In this document: piece after piece, positions 22,738 to 34,953 of the stretch | Numbering within the stretch: the stretch's first letter is position 1 | Layout of the letters: each line of letters begins with the position of its first letter | Origin: Saururus chinensis | Lineage: Eukaryota > Streptophyta > Magnoliopsida > Piperales > Saururaceae | Reading direction: 5' to 3' | Length of the DNA stretch: 64,000 bases | NCBI GenBank assembly: GCA_035235625.1 | Contig: CP141140.1 | Location: 17,132,685-17,196,684 of the forward strand | The notes under the pieces: generated by a model | What the model saw: only the letters and a program-made list of their open reading frames with translations | Told to the model about the DNA's origin: nothing | The model's database searches: none | Made by a program: the position numbers and the translations under genes

Positions 22738-25700
22738 TGTCACGCCCCAGCGATGCCCGACCCGACCCGAACCTGGTCCAGGGGCCGGTCAAGCGCGCGG
22801 GGGCGACGAAGGGAAATTGAGAAAGCGATTTAGTGGAAGACTTAACCCTAACCACGGGTGACTTAACAGAAATTACAGAGTACACACAATCCACTTTGAG
22901 CAAGAGTAAATAAGAACAGAAAGAGAGTTACTTAATACAAAGTAAACAACTAATCTCAAACCCACATGCTTAGTTAACTATAGCCCACACTAGCTCAAAA
23001 TAAGACTTAAGCAAACACAACTATATAAAGTAGCATAATCCAACAGAGAACCCTACACAAAGGTTCTAAACATAAAGTATAAACCAAAGAAAAATAAGTC
23101 ACACAAAGATCTCCACGATCACATCCAAGTCATCTCCGACCTTTCCTCAAAGAGGAGATCCTGCCCGTCTGCGTGTCGCACCACGCAGCCCCAAAACAAA
23201 ACACAAGAAAGAGGGGTGAGTTTAACAAACTCAACAATGATTTTTAATACTACTATCATTCAGATCAAAGATTGACAAGGTGCATCATTTTCTGATCACA
23301 CATACACATCACCTAACCTGCATCATAGTGCATGATCCACATAGTATCATTCACATCATAACAACCTGCATGAATGTATCTCTAATATACATATTCTATC
23401 ATGCATCACATCATAATAACCTGCATGAATGTATCTCTAACATACATATTCCCTCATGTATCACATTATAACAACCTGCATTAATGTATCTCTAACATAC
23501 ATATTCCGTCATGCAACATATCATACCAACCTGCATTAATATATCTCTAACATACATATTCCATCATGCATCACATCATAACATCCTGCATGAATGTATC
23601 TCTAACATACATATTCTATCATACATTACATCATAACAACCTGCATGAATGTATCTCTAACATACATATTCCATCATGCATCACATCATAACATCCTCCA
23701 TCAAGGAGTAATCACAATTTAGTGTCACACAGACGGGAACATAGACAAGGCCACGAAGGCGTGTCATGGTCCAAAAATTCTACACAAGAATTAAAGAAAG
23801 TTTGAGGTTGTCAATCCCTAAAGCTACTCGCCCTGGACGATCCTAGCCAAGGATGTCCCATTCTCACACAGAGAATCTAGAGCAGGGGTGTTCGCCCAGG
23901 GACATCTCCTGCGGTGGGGAGAGCCCAAATTCCCACACAGGAAACCCTAGAACACGTGGTAGTGGTTGCACACAGCATACCACACTGGATTCTCAGGGTC
24001 TAGATGACACTCATAATAACATTCTCGCAATACGCAAGACAAGTACACAACTCGTCCCCACATAATTTCATTTAACTAGACTCAACCCGGGGAGTGCACT
24101 CATTCCACACAGGAATTCAAATTAAAACATATCCTTTCGGACCAATCAACTTACGATTAATCCACGACCGATCAATCCGGCACACCACTTCACCACATTG
24201 CATCCAATCGGTCAAATTTGATTAACCTCGATGAGGCCTCAATTTGGAAATTCATTTTCATGATGCATGCAGCATGGTACATACATGGGCAAGGCATACA
24301 TGAATCCTAATCCATGACAAGTGCTCTCATCAGCCCTTAATGCATCATTCATAATCATAATATCAAGCTTCAACATTATCATTTAAACCCTACATGTGTG
24401 TGTACCTTGTAGAAGCACTTCCCTCAATGCATGTCAACATGCTTGAAATTAACTCATTACCACACTACACATGTGAATTAACATCTAATCATGAATTCCA
24501 GCGAAAATCATAGGAGAAGAATCATTGAAATCATAGCTCAAATCAAAACTCAACCACAAAGGCTAAACACATATAAAATCATTCATTTCATCCTTAAGCC
24601 ATGACATTCACCAACATCCACACATCAACTATCCGCATTCTATCATGACAAATCAGTCCATTAATAGGTTGTGGTCTTACTGAAAATACACCTAACTATA
24701 GGAAATCAACCATTCATAATTTCAAGATGACGATTCCAACATTATGCCACAAACCATAAGTCATTCCACAAATCTCTAATCATATATCTCAACTTTATAA
24801 CCTCAATAGCATGTCTTTCCAGTAGCATGATATAGCTCAAAACACTCCACATTCATATAAATTGGCAAGTTAAAGTGGAATCATCGAAATAAACATCATG
24901 CAATTAGAACACAATTCTGTTGTGTAGCCGTTCGAACGCTCAGCAAGCCGTTCGATCGGCTGAACTGGAAATCTATCGATCCGACAGTGTTTCCGTTCGA
25001 ACGGCCCTCTAGGCATTAGAACGCCAACAAGGCAAAAACGACCTTCTTCTTCCTTTCCCAATTTTAAACCGAAACTCCATTGATAACACTTCAAATCATC
25101 ATCTAACAACCTAAATACCATCAAAAGTCCACCATGACTTCCAGAATGCTAAACCACATCATAATAAGATAAAACCCTATGAAATCGGGATTAAAAATTA
25201 CCATTTTCTAATCATGTCATTAGCACACTAAATCAAGTAACTCCATTCAAATAACCACAAAAATCAAGAGTTTTACCATAGACAAACTGAAATTTCGAAT
25301 GTCTGTTACCTTATCCCTTGATTAGACTTGGATTGATGGTCACCCTTCTTGAAAACCTTACAAAGACATAGAGTTTAAATTAAACTCCATTAAAATTGAT
25401 TTAACAAAGAAAACCCCAATTAAAAACTTAGATATAGGGCTTGTTGAACATAAAAATCGGATTTTGAGAGCTAGGGTTTGTAGTAAAAATACAAATTAGT
25501 AGTTTTGATGTCCAAAAATGAATTAAAACAAAAGGAAAATGGTAGATTTAGAAGAGATTAAGAAGAAAACTAGGATTTAGTGCTTAATTAGAATAGGCTT
25601 ACCTTAAACGCCTTCTAATCCGGGCCTAATTGGGGATTAGGCCTAACCTCTCCTCCTCAGCCTATTCTCAAAATGGGAATGACTCAAGTTTGACCTTTTA

Positions 25701-26123
25701 TAGTAGGTTTTGGGGTGTGTATGGGTAAGTTATGGGGTGTAAATAGAAAAAGTAGGCTAAAAATGGGTATTTTACAAATTTGAGGACTAATTAAGTCTAA
25801 GAAAATTCTAAAATTTTTTGTATAACCTTAGGTTGATGTTTGGGTCCATTTGACACAAAAATTAAAATTTCGACGATGGGGTCCAGAGGGGTCCCGCCAA
25901 AACCCTAATTTTCAGAAAAATAGTAAAAATTCAAAAAAATCTCAAAAATTCACATTTGACTCAAAATCACTTAAAACCACTAATCTTAAAGTTGATTTTG
26001 ATTAAAACCATCATAAATATATTTATTTACGAAACCACCGAATAAATTAGAAAATGTGTTGACCTCACGATAATCAATAATTAAAAGAAAATAAAAACCG
26101 GTTTAGAGATGAGGGTCTTTATA
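22738..26123 (-). mobile_element. Solo-LTR-like element, family F1 copy 2 (nested)
   Basis: It starts TGTCACGCCCC and runs colinear with copy 1 for 3386 bp, ending GGGTCTTTATA. It is flanked by a perfect 5-bp duplication CTCAT (22733-22737 and 26124-26128). It inserted into F1 copy 3, whose sequence resumes directly after. No coding frame is present. A minus-strand CTATAAAAGG box occurs near 25698. Confidence 0.85.
23364..23700. repeat. Minisatellite inside F1 copy 2 (~55-bp unit, 6 units)
   Basis: Six units with the CCTGCATGAATGTATCTCTA core and ATTCCATCATGCATCACATC-like spacers, orthologous to the 8-unit array of copy 1. Confidence 0.88.
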
Positions 26124-27310
26124 CTCATGCAGGATTATGTGATGTTTATATATGTTAGATTAATGTGTTTGAGACACTTATCCATGCAGGCTTATGTGAT
26201 GTTTATGCATGATCTGAATTATGTAATTGAGACACTATTATGCAGGTTTATGTTACATTAATGCATAATCTAAATTGTGTGATTGGGACACTATCATGTA
26301 GGTTTATGTGATATGGTTGCATGATCAGAAAGTGTGTGAGTCACTTCTCATGCAGTTTATGTGTGATATTATGTTTGATTTTATTGGATATAACCTATTA
26401 CTTATGTAAGATGGATGTTAAGTTATAACTTGATCATTTATACCTTAACTTTGATATGTGTGTCATATGTATGTTAGCTCTTATATTTATGGATAAATAG
26501 GGGTTTAGCAAGGGAATGATCAGAAAATGGTATACAATGTCAATTATAGATATGAATTGCTATATTGTCATGTCATGAGGTTTTTTTTCTGATTATTGTC
26601 ATCATATTCAAACCTTACTGAGTTTTACTCACCCACCTTTATGTATTTTTCTTTTAAGGCTGCATAGTACAACATGCAGTCATGCAAGATCCTCTGTATG
26701 AAGAATGGTCGGGGAGAACATAAGAGTATGTGTGGATGCCTCTAGACTTTTTTATGTTTTTCTGATTTACTCTGTTATGATAATAAAACATCATGTATGG
26801 TGGTTCTTGTTTTAGACTCATGTGTATTTTATGTTTTTATTTCTGTTTGAGACTTAAGTATTTGAGCTATGTGTGTTGGCTCAGAATTTTAAGTATGTGG
26901 GTATAAGATTTGTGGACTAGTTCAGAGTTAAAATTCTCTTTTGTTCTACTTATTACTCTTACTCAAAGAATTTGAAGTGTACAACTCCATAGTTGAAAGA
27001 CCCGTATAAGGGGCTAAGTCTTCCGCTAAACATTAATTATTCAATTTTCTGTTGCCCCCGCACACTTGACCGGCTATTGGATCAGATTCAACTCGGGTCA
27101 GGCGATGTTGCGGGTGTGATAGCTACCGAGTATCAGCTAACTCTAGATTTTACAATAATTAATTGAAGAATGGACCACTAAAATTTTACACGTATAAAAG
27201 CTTCAGCCGCAACATATTTCCACTCTACTTCCAAGGTAAGGATTGACGTTTATGGGTACATTAACAAATATACTCTTGACTTAAGAGTCACGTGGCATGT
27301 CCAGCAACAT

Positions 27311-28949
27311 TTATCTCTCCCATACACCGTAGTCTTTACCGTTGGCAGCAATTTTATAGCACTCCGGAACAAGGTTGCCCAAATTGTATTTTGGTCCTAT
27401 CTTCACAATAATCTTCTCGTCTATTGCCGCAACATATAAATCATGATCAGCCACTATGATCCGACAGGTACTGTTTGGGTGAATCCGGTTCCTTGCTCTG
27501 ATTGCAGTCAATGTGCTAATCTCGTTCTTCAGTCCCCAATTAAAGAAGTGGTCATAGAACTGCAAATCAGATAATAACTTAATATAAAAAAATCATATTC
27601 AAAAGATATATTCTTGATTTTTATTTATTCAGAAAAGATATAATCTCTTCTGAAGGAGTATATATTTTTATTTCTGTCAAAGAAAGAAAATGATTGCTTA
27701 TTTCATTTGAAACAGAATACAGAAACTTACTACACATGGGGTCCTGGATGAGTAAGAATATAAGCATATCCCTGCATGACTTTGTCGGATGGGAAAGGCC
27801 ACATCCTCTGCGTAGAACCTGTGTCATGATTGTCCACGAAGGTGACGGTCCTCTCCGGCCATATTCCGATCAACCCAGGCGGTTTTTCGGACGAGTCCCT
27901 CAGGCGCCACAGCTCCCCTGCTACCGCAGCCTGTAAAACTCCCTTGTTGTGAAATCGAAGACGGTTGCATGGTGGTCAGCACCTCGGACCCAGTCGGCCA
28001 GCTCTTCCCTGTGGCAGCTCTGGTTTTCCTTCAACCTTCCGTTGTCATAAGCCAGTGAGCTCCAGTACTCCCCCACCACAAAGTGAGGCCGGGTATCTCT
28101 TATGTAGATCCTGGCTATGTCCGGCGAGTACCCTCTCACAAAGTCCAGTCGCCACCCATCATATCCGATGTCATTCTTCAACCAGTTCATCCACTGCACA
28201 AGCTCTCTCTGCACTCTTGTGTTCAGGTGGTCGACGTCGGGGGCTCCGGCGAAGTCGGCGCCATTGTCAGGGTGGCCGATGCCATCCGAGTAGCTAACGT
28301 CATTGCTCGCAATCGCCCAAGGGCCCCAGTCAAGGTTGTCGTCCGGAGTGCCGCCTTCGAAGATGGACCAGATACCTCTCTTATCCTGCTTCTCTGCTAT
28401 TCTGTGGTTGATGACGACGTCTGCTACGCACTTGAGTCCTTCCTCGTGGAATGTGGATATCAATCGCCTCAACTCGGCCTCGTTTCCATATCTTGACGCA
28501 TTCAGATCATAGAGTCTTCCTGGCATGTAGCCTGGGGATAGAAGAGTTGATGAAGTTATAACTAACAGCAAACATTAGAAAGGCTACATATGCATTACCT
28601 TCAGGTGCTAGCGAATGCGAGGGTGGAGGCAGCCAGACGTGCGTAATGCCTGCCCTGACTATCTCACATACATGTTCACGTAGGAAATTGTACAGCCCCC
28701 CTTCCATCTTCCATGACTCCCACACAAACCCCTGGAATCAGATCACAAACACTTTAACAAAACAACAAAATAACAAAACATTTGGATCTAGAAATTTCCT
28801 AGAGGGGGAGAAAGCAATCAAAGCAGAAAATGATAGATAGCTAAAAGACAATATATGTGGCATGCCTGGAAGAGGACTGGATTTCCATTGCAGATACGGT
28901 GCTGGAGGAAGAAGAGAGAAAGACACGTTAAAGAAAGATGAAGCTTCAT
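27311..28949 (-). pseudogene. AMY: Alpha-amylase pseudogene C (two frameshifts, GC donor)
   Basis: The same four-exon layout as A, B and D: 28949-28866 (28-codon signal exon ending NPVLFQ), 28731-28599, 28531-27731 and 27559-27311. Three defects are visible. The intron 1 donor is GC (28865-28864, context CAG|GCATGC). One base is missing near 27943-27948, where F-T-T-K-G should be read, so the frame runs to a stop about 6 codons later. One base is missing near 27735-27744 in the HPG-x-PCV codons. Exon 3 is therefore 801 bp instead of 803. Codons for the three catalytic acids ([22 protein letters not shown]) and the calcium motif [10 protein letters not shown] persist. Exon 2 begins GFVW instead of GFNW. 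It keeps a TGT cysteine codon in PCV where A, B and D have serine. Decay looks recent; assembly error is the alternative. Confidence 0.85.
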
Positions 28950-29011
28950 ATCTTGGAATCGGCTGAAGATCACATTCGTGAGCAAGAACAGGTGATCAAT
29001 GGCATTCGACG

Positions 29012-29018
29012 CTTTATA
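29012..29018 (-). promoter_or_regulatory. TATA box of amylase pseudogene C
   Basis: CTCTATAAAG on the minus strand, about 63-69 bp upstream of the ATG, as in gene B. CCACGTT (29046-29052, minus strand) lies about 28 bp upstream of it. The surrounding 100 bp is alignable with the gene B promoter. Confidence 0.65.
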
Positions 29019-29052
29019 GAGGATTCATTCAAGGAAGAAGGCGGCAACGTGG

Positions 29053-30522
29053 GCGATGAGTGGCACGCCATTAGTACAACTGCTTTCGACCTGTATCTTA
29101 AGAAAACGCGGCCTCATTTTGTTCGTACGTAGGCAAGAGGATAAGATTTGACGAATGGAGTTTTCCGTCGGTGCCAGTGTCGGCTCAATACATTTATAGG
29201 CCTTAAGGCAAAATCCAAATGAGACTTTGTATATTTAATATACTAATATTAATATTACTCGTGCAATAAAAAGTGTTAATATGATTAGTAAATTAAAAAT
29301 ATTCGTTGTTTAATTACTAACCTAGGCTTACGCTTCTCGTATATCTTGTTAATTACCTACAACAAATTTATCAAGTGATTTTTTTTAATTATATTGAATT
29401 TTTATGAATTTAATTCACATCGTAATTCCAATTTTTTTCTAAACACATTTATTACTATTAAAATGTATATAAATAAATAAAGAACTTGACAATGAAAAAG
29501 TTACTTATAAATAAAAATAATATAAATTTTAATAAATAAATATGTGAATATGCAATGCACATAGGCAAGAGTCTAGTACATATAAATAGGTTTCAAATTA
29601 AATTATAAAATTTAGAGAATAATATAATTTGGTAGATTGACATTTTGTCTTTGAGAATTGAGAGAGATGAGAGGCTTATATGGGATGAGAGGAGCTCAAT
29701 TGAGTTACCTACGAATCAGAAACGTGCATTAGAGTTCGGGATTGGGTACCTTAGTGCATGCCAAGGGTCAAATGATAACACATATTAAGTAGTGATTGTG
29801 ATTTTGATGAAAGGTATAAAAGAAATTAATAAAAAACAAACCCATATAAGTGGTAATTTACGGTAACAAAAAAACCCACTCAATAGGTCTGTCTCATTCT
29901 CTCATATTAGGAGCTGTATTTCTACATCTCATTCTCTCCATTTCCTAAGGCACCATATTATGGGGTCCTATGGGTCTTAAAAAATTGCCTGGTGGGTCAC
30001 AACACTTTTCTAGTACATTTACATGTATATGTCCTTGTGATGACGCTCTCATCTCATTTATTTCTCACGATTACGAATTGAAATCAAGTGATGAAGTTTA
30101 ACCAGCATTTGATGGCCTCGGATATAGCCTACAAAATTTGTATATAGATTATGATTTTTTGCTGATTTTATGTACTACAATGTGCGCCATCTAGCCGAGG
30201 TCATTAATGGCTGGTGAAACATTTTAAATTCCACAATTACAGTACTATGATAAAAAAAGATTAAAAACAAAGCAAATGAAAATAATGAGGTCTGGTCAGG
30301 AAACAGAGAGACAAAGTACTTAAGCAAGGAGTTCTTGGATCTTTTAGCTAAGTAATGTGAAGTAACGTGCCCTTCTAAATTTCTAATATGTGCCCAAGTG
30401 GGGTACTTGTAGGTTCTTACACCCTAATGGGCATGCATTTTAGGGTCACTTTGGTTCTTGTTTTTGTTTTCCTTTTGAAATGTGTAGTTGGGTCCTTCCA
30501 AAACATAGACGAGACAACGAGG

Positions 30523-30561
<39 letters not shown>

Positions 30562-30746
30562 GTTGAATCTAAAAACCTTGTTATATAGAAAACCTTGTTA
30601 TACAAAGTAACTTAGTTATAATGGTAATTTATGTTGTTAGGTGAGTTACCGATTTCATGCATGGCCTTGTGAGCGTTTCAAATGCCCTTAATGTCTCAAC
30701 CTAATTGATGTAGTATATTTTCATTATCCTTTTGGCTCAATGATAA
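29053..30746. other. Intergenic; (AAT)n microsatellite
   Basis: An (AAT)n tract of about 11 units lies at about 30526-30557. The rest is AT-rich with no gene or element recognised. Confidence 0.45.
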
Positions 30747-33700
30747 TGTAACGCCCAATATTTTTCATACATTTTCTTTAAAAATCATAGAAAATTATTA
30801 CAATATAACTACTATAAACCAGAAAAAATGATGAATACGAAACCTATGAAAACAGTTTTATAATTTAAAACATAACATATCAGTTTTTCTCATATAAATT
30901 GCTACTCATTCGATCAAATATCATACGGCCAAACCAAACATCCACATGCACTACTCGAAAATAAACATACGAATAAATTGTTATGATCATAGACTTTAAA
31001 TACAAATCTCCCACAGGCATCCCTAAGTGCAAGTCTCATAATAGTCCACAGTCTAATCCAAACAAAAGTCCAGAATATATAAACATCTTAATTCTCGTCT
31101 CACCCAATACATCAGATCATCAGACAAAAATATTCACAGTAAGTCAAGTGTATACCTGAGTCGAAGGGAATTAATCCACCATGGAAACGAGCATCCCTCT
31201 CCAGAAGCTCTTTGTCACAAACTTACAAAAGCCTCCTGAATAACAGGGCTAAAAAATAGAGTAATGAGTATTTTCATACTCAGTAGAAAAATACATAGTA
31301 GGGGAGTTCTAAACAATTAACTCTGTAAATCCATACATAGATGTGTCTATACAACTCAACCATCAAGCAAACAAGCATATCATAATCATGCTCATATGCA
31401 TACAAACATATCAAATAAACCATTGAATCAAACTTACACAAATACCCTAATTCAGGGTCTTACAAACTTACTCGTACCATCGAACACTTACTCAAATAAC
31501 TTACACATACCTGTACGACCTTACTCGTATAATCTTACGCTTACTCATATGACCTTACTCGCACAATCATACACTTATTGTCTTACTCAGAAATATACTC
31601 TTATAATCGTACTCATAATCATTCTCTTATAGTCGTATTCATACTCATATTCTTACAGTAGTGCTCATACTCATACTCTTATAGTCGTGCTCATACTATC
31701 GACCATTGAAGCTCATTACAACTAATAAGCTCCAACGTCGAAAAGGAAAAGAATGACATTGAGGCATCACCTTAACCTCTGGGGAGTGACTAGACGCCAT
31801 GGATTTTTTTGAAGGTAAGGCACACCAATGCTCATGGGGCACAGGATCAAACAAGTAAGAGCAGGTCCATGATACTACTTACCTAAGCGCACAGACATAA
31901 ATACCCACACGCATTGGGTCATATAGTTGCCCACTATAATGGGTCTTATAGTGCCATAGAATTACCCACTATAATGGGTCTTATAGTGTCAATGTCACTA
32001 TTGAGCAAAAACGTGTAGTGCCATTATTGGGCAGAAATCATATAGTGTCACTCTTAGGTGGAAACATACAATGTCATTCTTGGGCAGAATCATACAATAT
32101 TTTCAACATAGCATCAAACGTCTGGGCTTATATAGCACACATACTAAATCAGAAACATACATTGTTCTCAACAGAGCATGAAACACCTAGTGCTCTATAC
32201 AGCACACAGACAACATCCTATAGGATAAATACCATGGCAATACATAAGAAATACTTAGCCGACTCATTATCGACTAGCTAAAACACGGAACTTAATCCGT
32301 TGAAACCGTCAGGTCTCAAACTCATAACGCTATCAGTAGTTGTGCTTATAATTCAAGTTTAAATTAAATAAATTATGCCGTACAATTATGCCACACAAAC
32401 CCTCAAGCATACAGTGCTCCACTGATCAAACTGAAGCTTAGCCCGATCTAAAACCCTAGTTCGTCAAGGCAGCAGAATTCACTTAACCCGTCCATATCAC
32501 GATCATAACTCATCGTACATCAAATCCTTACAGTCTTACATATTATGTCATCCACCTTATGGCCAAAACATCTTACACAAATGTCATCACACTAAGCTCC
32601 TCAAAGCCAGAGCCAGTTATCACCCTCTTACTTATACCTCACTTATTATGCTTACTCTTCACTTTATAATCTGTACGTTATGCTTATACAATTTTGCACA
32701 CTCTTACTGTGTGACAATTCCTCAAACATACGATCCAACCCAAACCAATCCATTCTAGTCCTTGTCTGTCATACTCATATCCTTTGTCATCTATCATACG
32801 CTTACACATCCATATCCATATCAAACACCACCACTTCTTACCATCCATAGCTCATACCTCTGCCCACATACACATATCCATAGCATAGGCAAATAGCCAT
32901 CATACATACATATAACACACATACTTTCATACATATGTAGCTTACCAACATACTCGTTAGCCATCACTAGCGCATATTCAATCACATACGAAGCTTACAA
33001 CATACACGCTAGCCATCACTAGCACATACTCAATCCACATACGAAGCTTACAAATATACACGCTAGCCATCACTAGCACATACATAATCCATAAATACTT
33101 CAAACATACATACAACCCACATGCATGTCATATGTATTTCAATATGGCACAATATATCATCTTACAAAATGCAAACGGATCATGATTTAGCATCCAAAGC
33201 ATTGAATCATACAATTCTAGCATGCTGCTACTCATTCAAAGCATGTTATCATGAAATTACGAGTTTTAAGCTCCCCTACCTCGTAATCATGACTTTTCAT
33301 AGCGAGCACACGATGGTGGCAGAGTTGGCTACCAAAAGCATTGCCAATTTAAGAGAACTACTATCCCGCGGATTTTAGGAAGTGCCAAAAATAATCACAG
33401 CCAAACGGGGTGTCAGAAGTCAATGCAGCAAAATCTGCGACCGACGGTAGCACACTAGGGTGGCTGAGGAAAAAGTCAAGCCAAAATAAGTGGCGGTGCA
33501 ACCAAAAGTCAAGGGTGTACTCACTGAAGGTCGGCTAATGGCTGAGCAATACTCAGCCTGCCACACGATGTCGAAATCGACCATAAACAGCACCCAATAA
33601 CATCAATTTCGCATCAATGAGGGCCAAAATAGGGCAGAGAGTACGGGGCAACGCTCGAGAACAGAGGAAAGGTGGTGGAGGACTCTGATGTCAACTCTAC

Positions 33701-34953
33701 TCGGTGGCAGAGCCATCCGATGGTCAGGCAGCACAAATATGGCACCTAAACCCAAAAATGCACACGTAGCCACATGCACATGCTGCCAAAAAGTGTCACT
33801 CTATGGGAAGATGGGTTCGACGGTGGCAACCCAAGGCCCACAAAGGGGCAACGGAGCTAGGGCCAGGAAGTGGTGGCCGATCAAGGCAGCAACATCGCCA
33901 ATCGCCACCCACAACCAACATATTTGGTGCGGGCAGTTGTGCATCTTGCATGGTATAGGGTAAAGGCAAGTGGCTCATTCCGAGCGGAGGTATAATCAGG
34001 CCAAGTGGAGTTGGCCCTCACTATCGTCAAGCTGGGGCAGAGCCCATGATGGTCAAATGGCCCACGACTCGCCAATGGCAACAACCCGAGACGCACCCAA
34101 AGCGTCTAATTGGGTAGAGCAAGATAATAAAGTTGAAGCGGGGTCGAAAATGGTAACCCCCTACTAACACTAGATCGAGGTAGGCTGGACGAAATCTGTC
34201 TAGTGGCCGAATGACTACTAGAAACACTAGCGTCTCAAAAATATACTCCGGACAATGAAATGAAAATGTAACTAAAACCCGACCAAAGTACCAGTAGCTC
34301 ACAGCAGAGATAAAAAAGAATGGCGGTGGCTCTAGCCAACGCCTATGGGTTCCTAGCAGCCAACCAAACATAAGTCTAGTTGAGGGCAGCCGCAAATAAC
34401 ATCAAAATCGCACCCCTATGGCTCAAAAATAAGATTTGAAGGAGAGAAAAATTGAAGAAAAGTTTGGTACCTCGTGGAGGAGCAAAGAGGCCATGGCAGT
34501 AGTCATAGCCGATACCTAAGGACTCGTGGCGGTGAGGCAAAGAGGATCCCGACAAGAATCTATGAAATCCGACGACGGAGGAGAGAGAACGGAGCGACCG
34601 GAAATGGGCTTGGGTTTCTCTCCCAACTCACTAGATGTGAAAAACATACTGGGCGTAAGTTTTATGGAATCCGATCTTTGGATTCTGGATTTATATACTC
34701 TTTTTTATTTTTATATTTATGTCCTCAACACGCGTTCACCTCCTGGTTACGCGTTGTAGCTCTAAAATTTATGTCGTAAGCGCATGGCGAAGCCTACGGC
34801 CCACGACTAGGCCCCACACTTGACTCTACGGGTATAAATATAAGGTAAATATACAAATATAAATATGCCAAAACGTCACATTTTCCTGCGAAAATAACCA
34901 TAAAAATAGCAAAAAATCACTAAAAATTATAAAAAAAAATTAAGGACATTACA
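30747..34953. mobile_element. Solo-LTR-like element, family F2 (4.2 kb copy)
   Basis: It starts TGTAACGCCC and ends GACATTACA. The flanking 5-mers are GATAA and AATAA, four of five bases matching, consistent with an aged target duplication. The left kilobase aligns with the reverse complement of 1-943 and of 55486-57435. It contains the degenerate CTTACTCGTACGA-type short-repeat array (about 31490-31690) and a run of related TACGAAGCTTACAA and CTAGCCATCACTAGC units (about 32940-33080). The open frames around 33688-34395 overlap on both strands and match nothing, so they are treated as non-coding. Confidence 0.7.

Larger units (their letters stand above)
20286..27121 (+). mobile_element. Solo-LTR-like element, family F1 copy 3 (inverted, interrupted)
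   Basis: This is the reverse complement of F1 relative to copies 1 and 2. The right end at 27053-27121 mirrors the F1 start (GTTGCCCCCGCACACTTGACC versus the complement of the copy 1 start), and the left end carries the AACCGGTTTAAA segment. It is flanked by a perfect 5-bp duplication GCTAC (20281-20285 and 27122-27126). Its termini have decayed to TA...TA. It is split by F1 copy 2 at 22738-26123; without that insert it is about 3.4 kb. It shares the GGACCCCTGTGGGCCC block (about 20512) and CGATCGATC motifs with copy 1. More divergence than copies 1 and 2 implies an older insertion. Confidence 0.8.

Noticed and set aside
28938..29132. 64-aa plus-strand frame over the gene C promoter
   Set aside because: Overlaps the conserved promoter and exon 1 on the opposite strand, with no family match.
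33688..34395. Several 60-122 aa open frames on both strands inside the F2 element
   Set aside because: Overlapping, without recognisable domains, inside a solo-LTR-like element.
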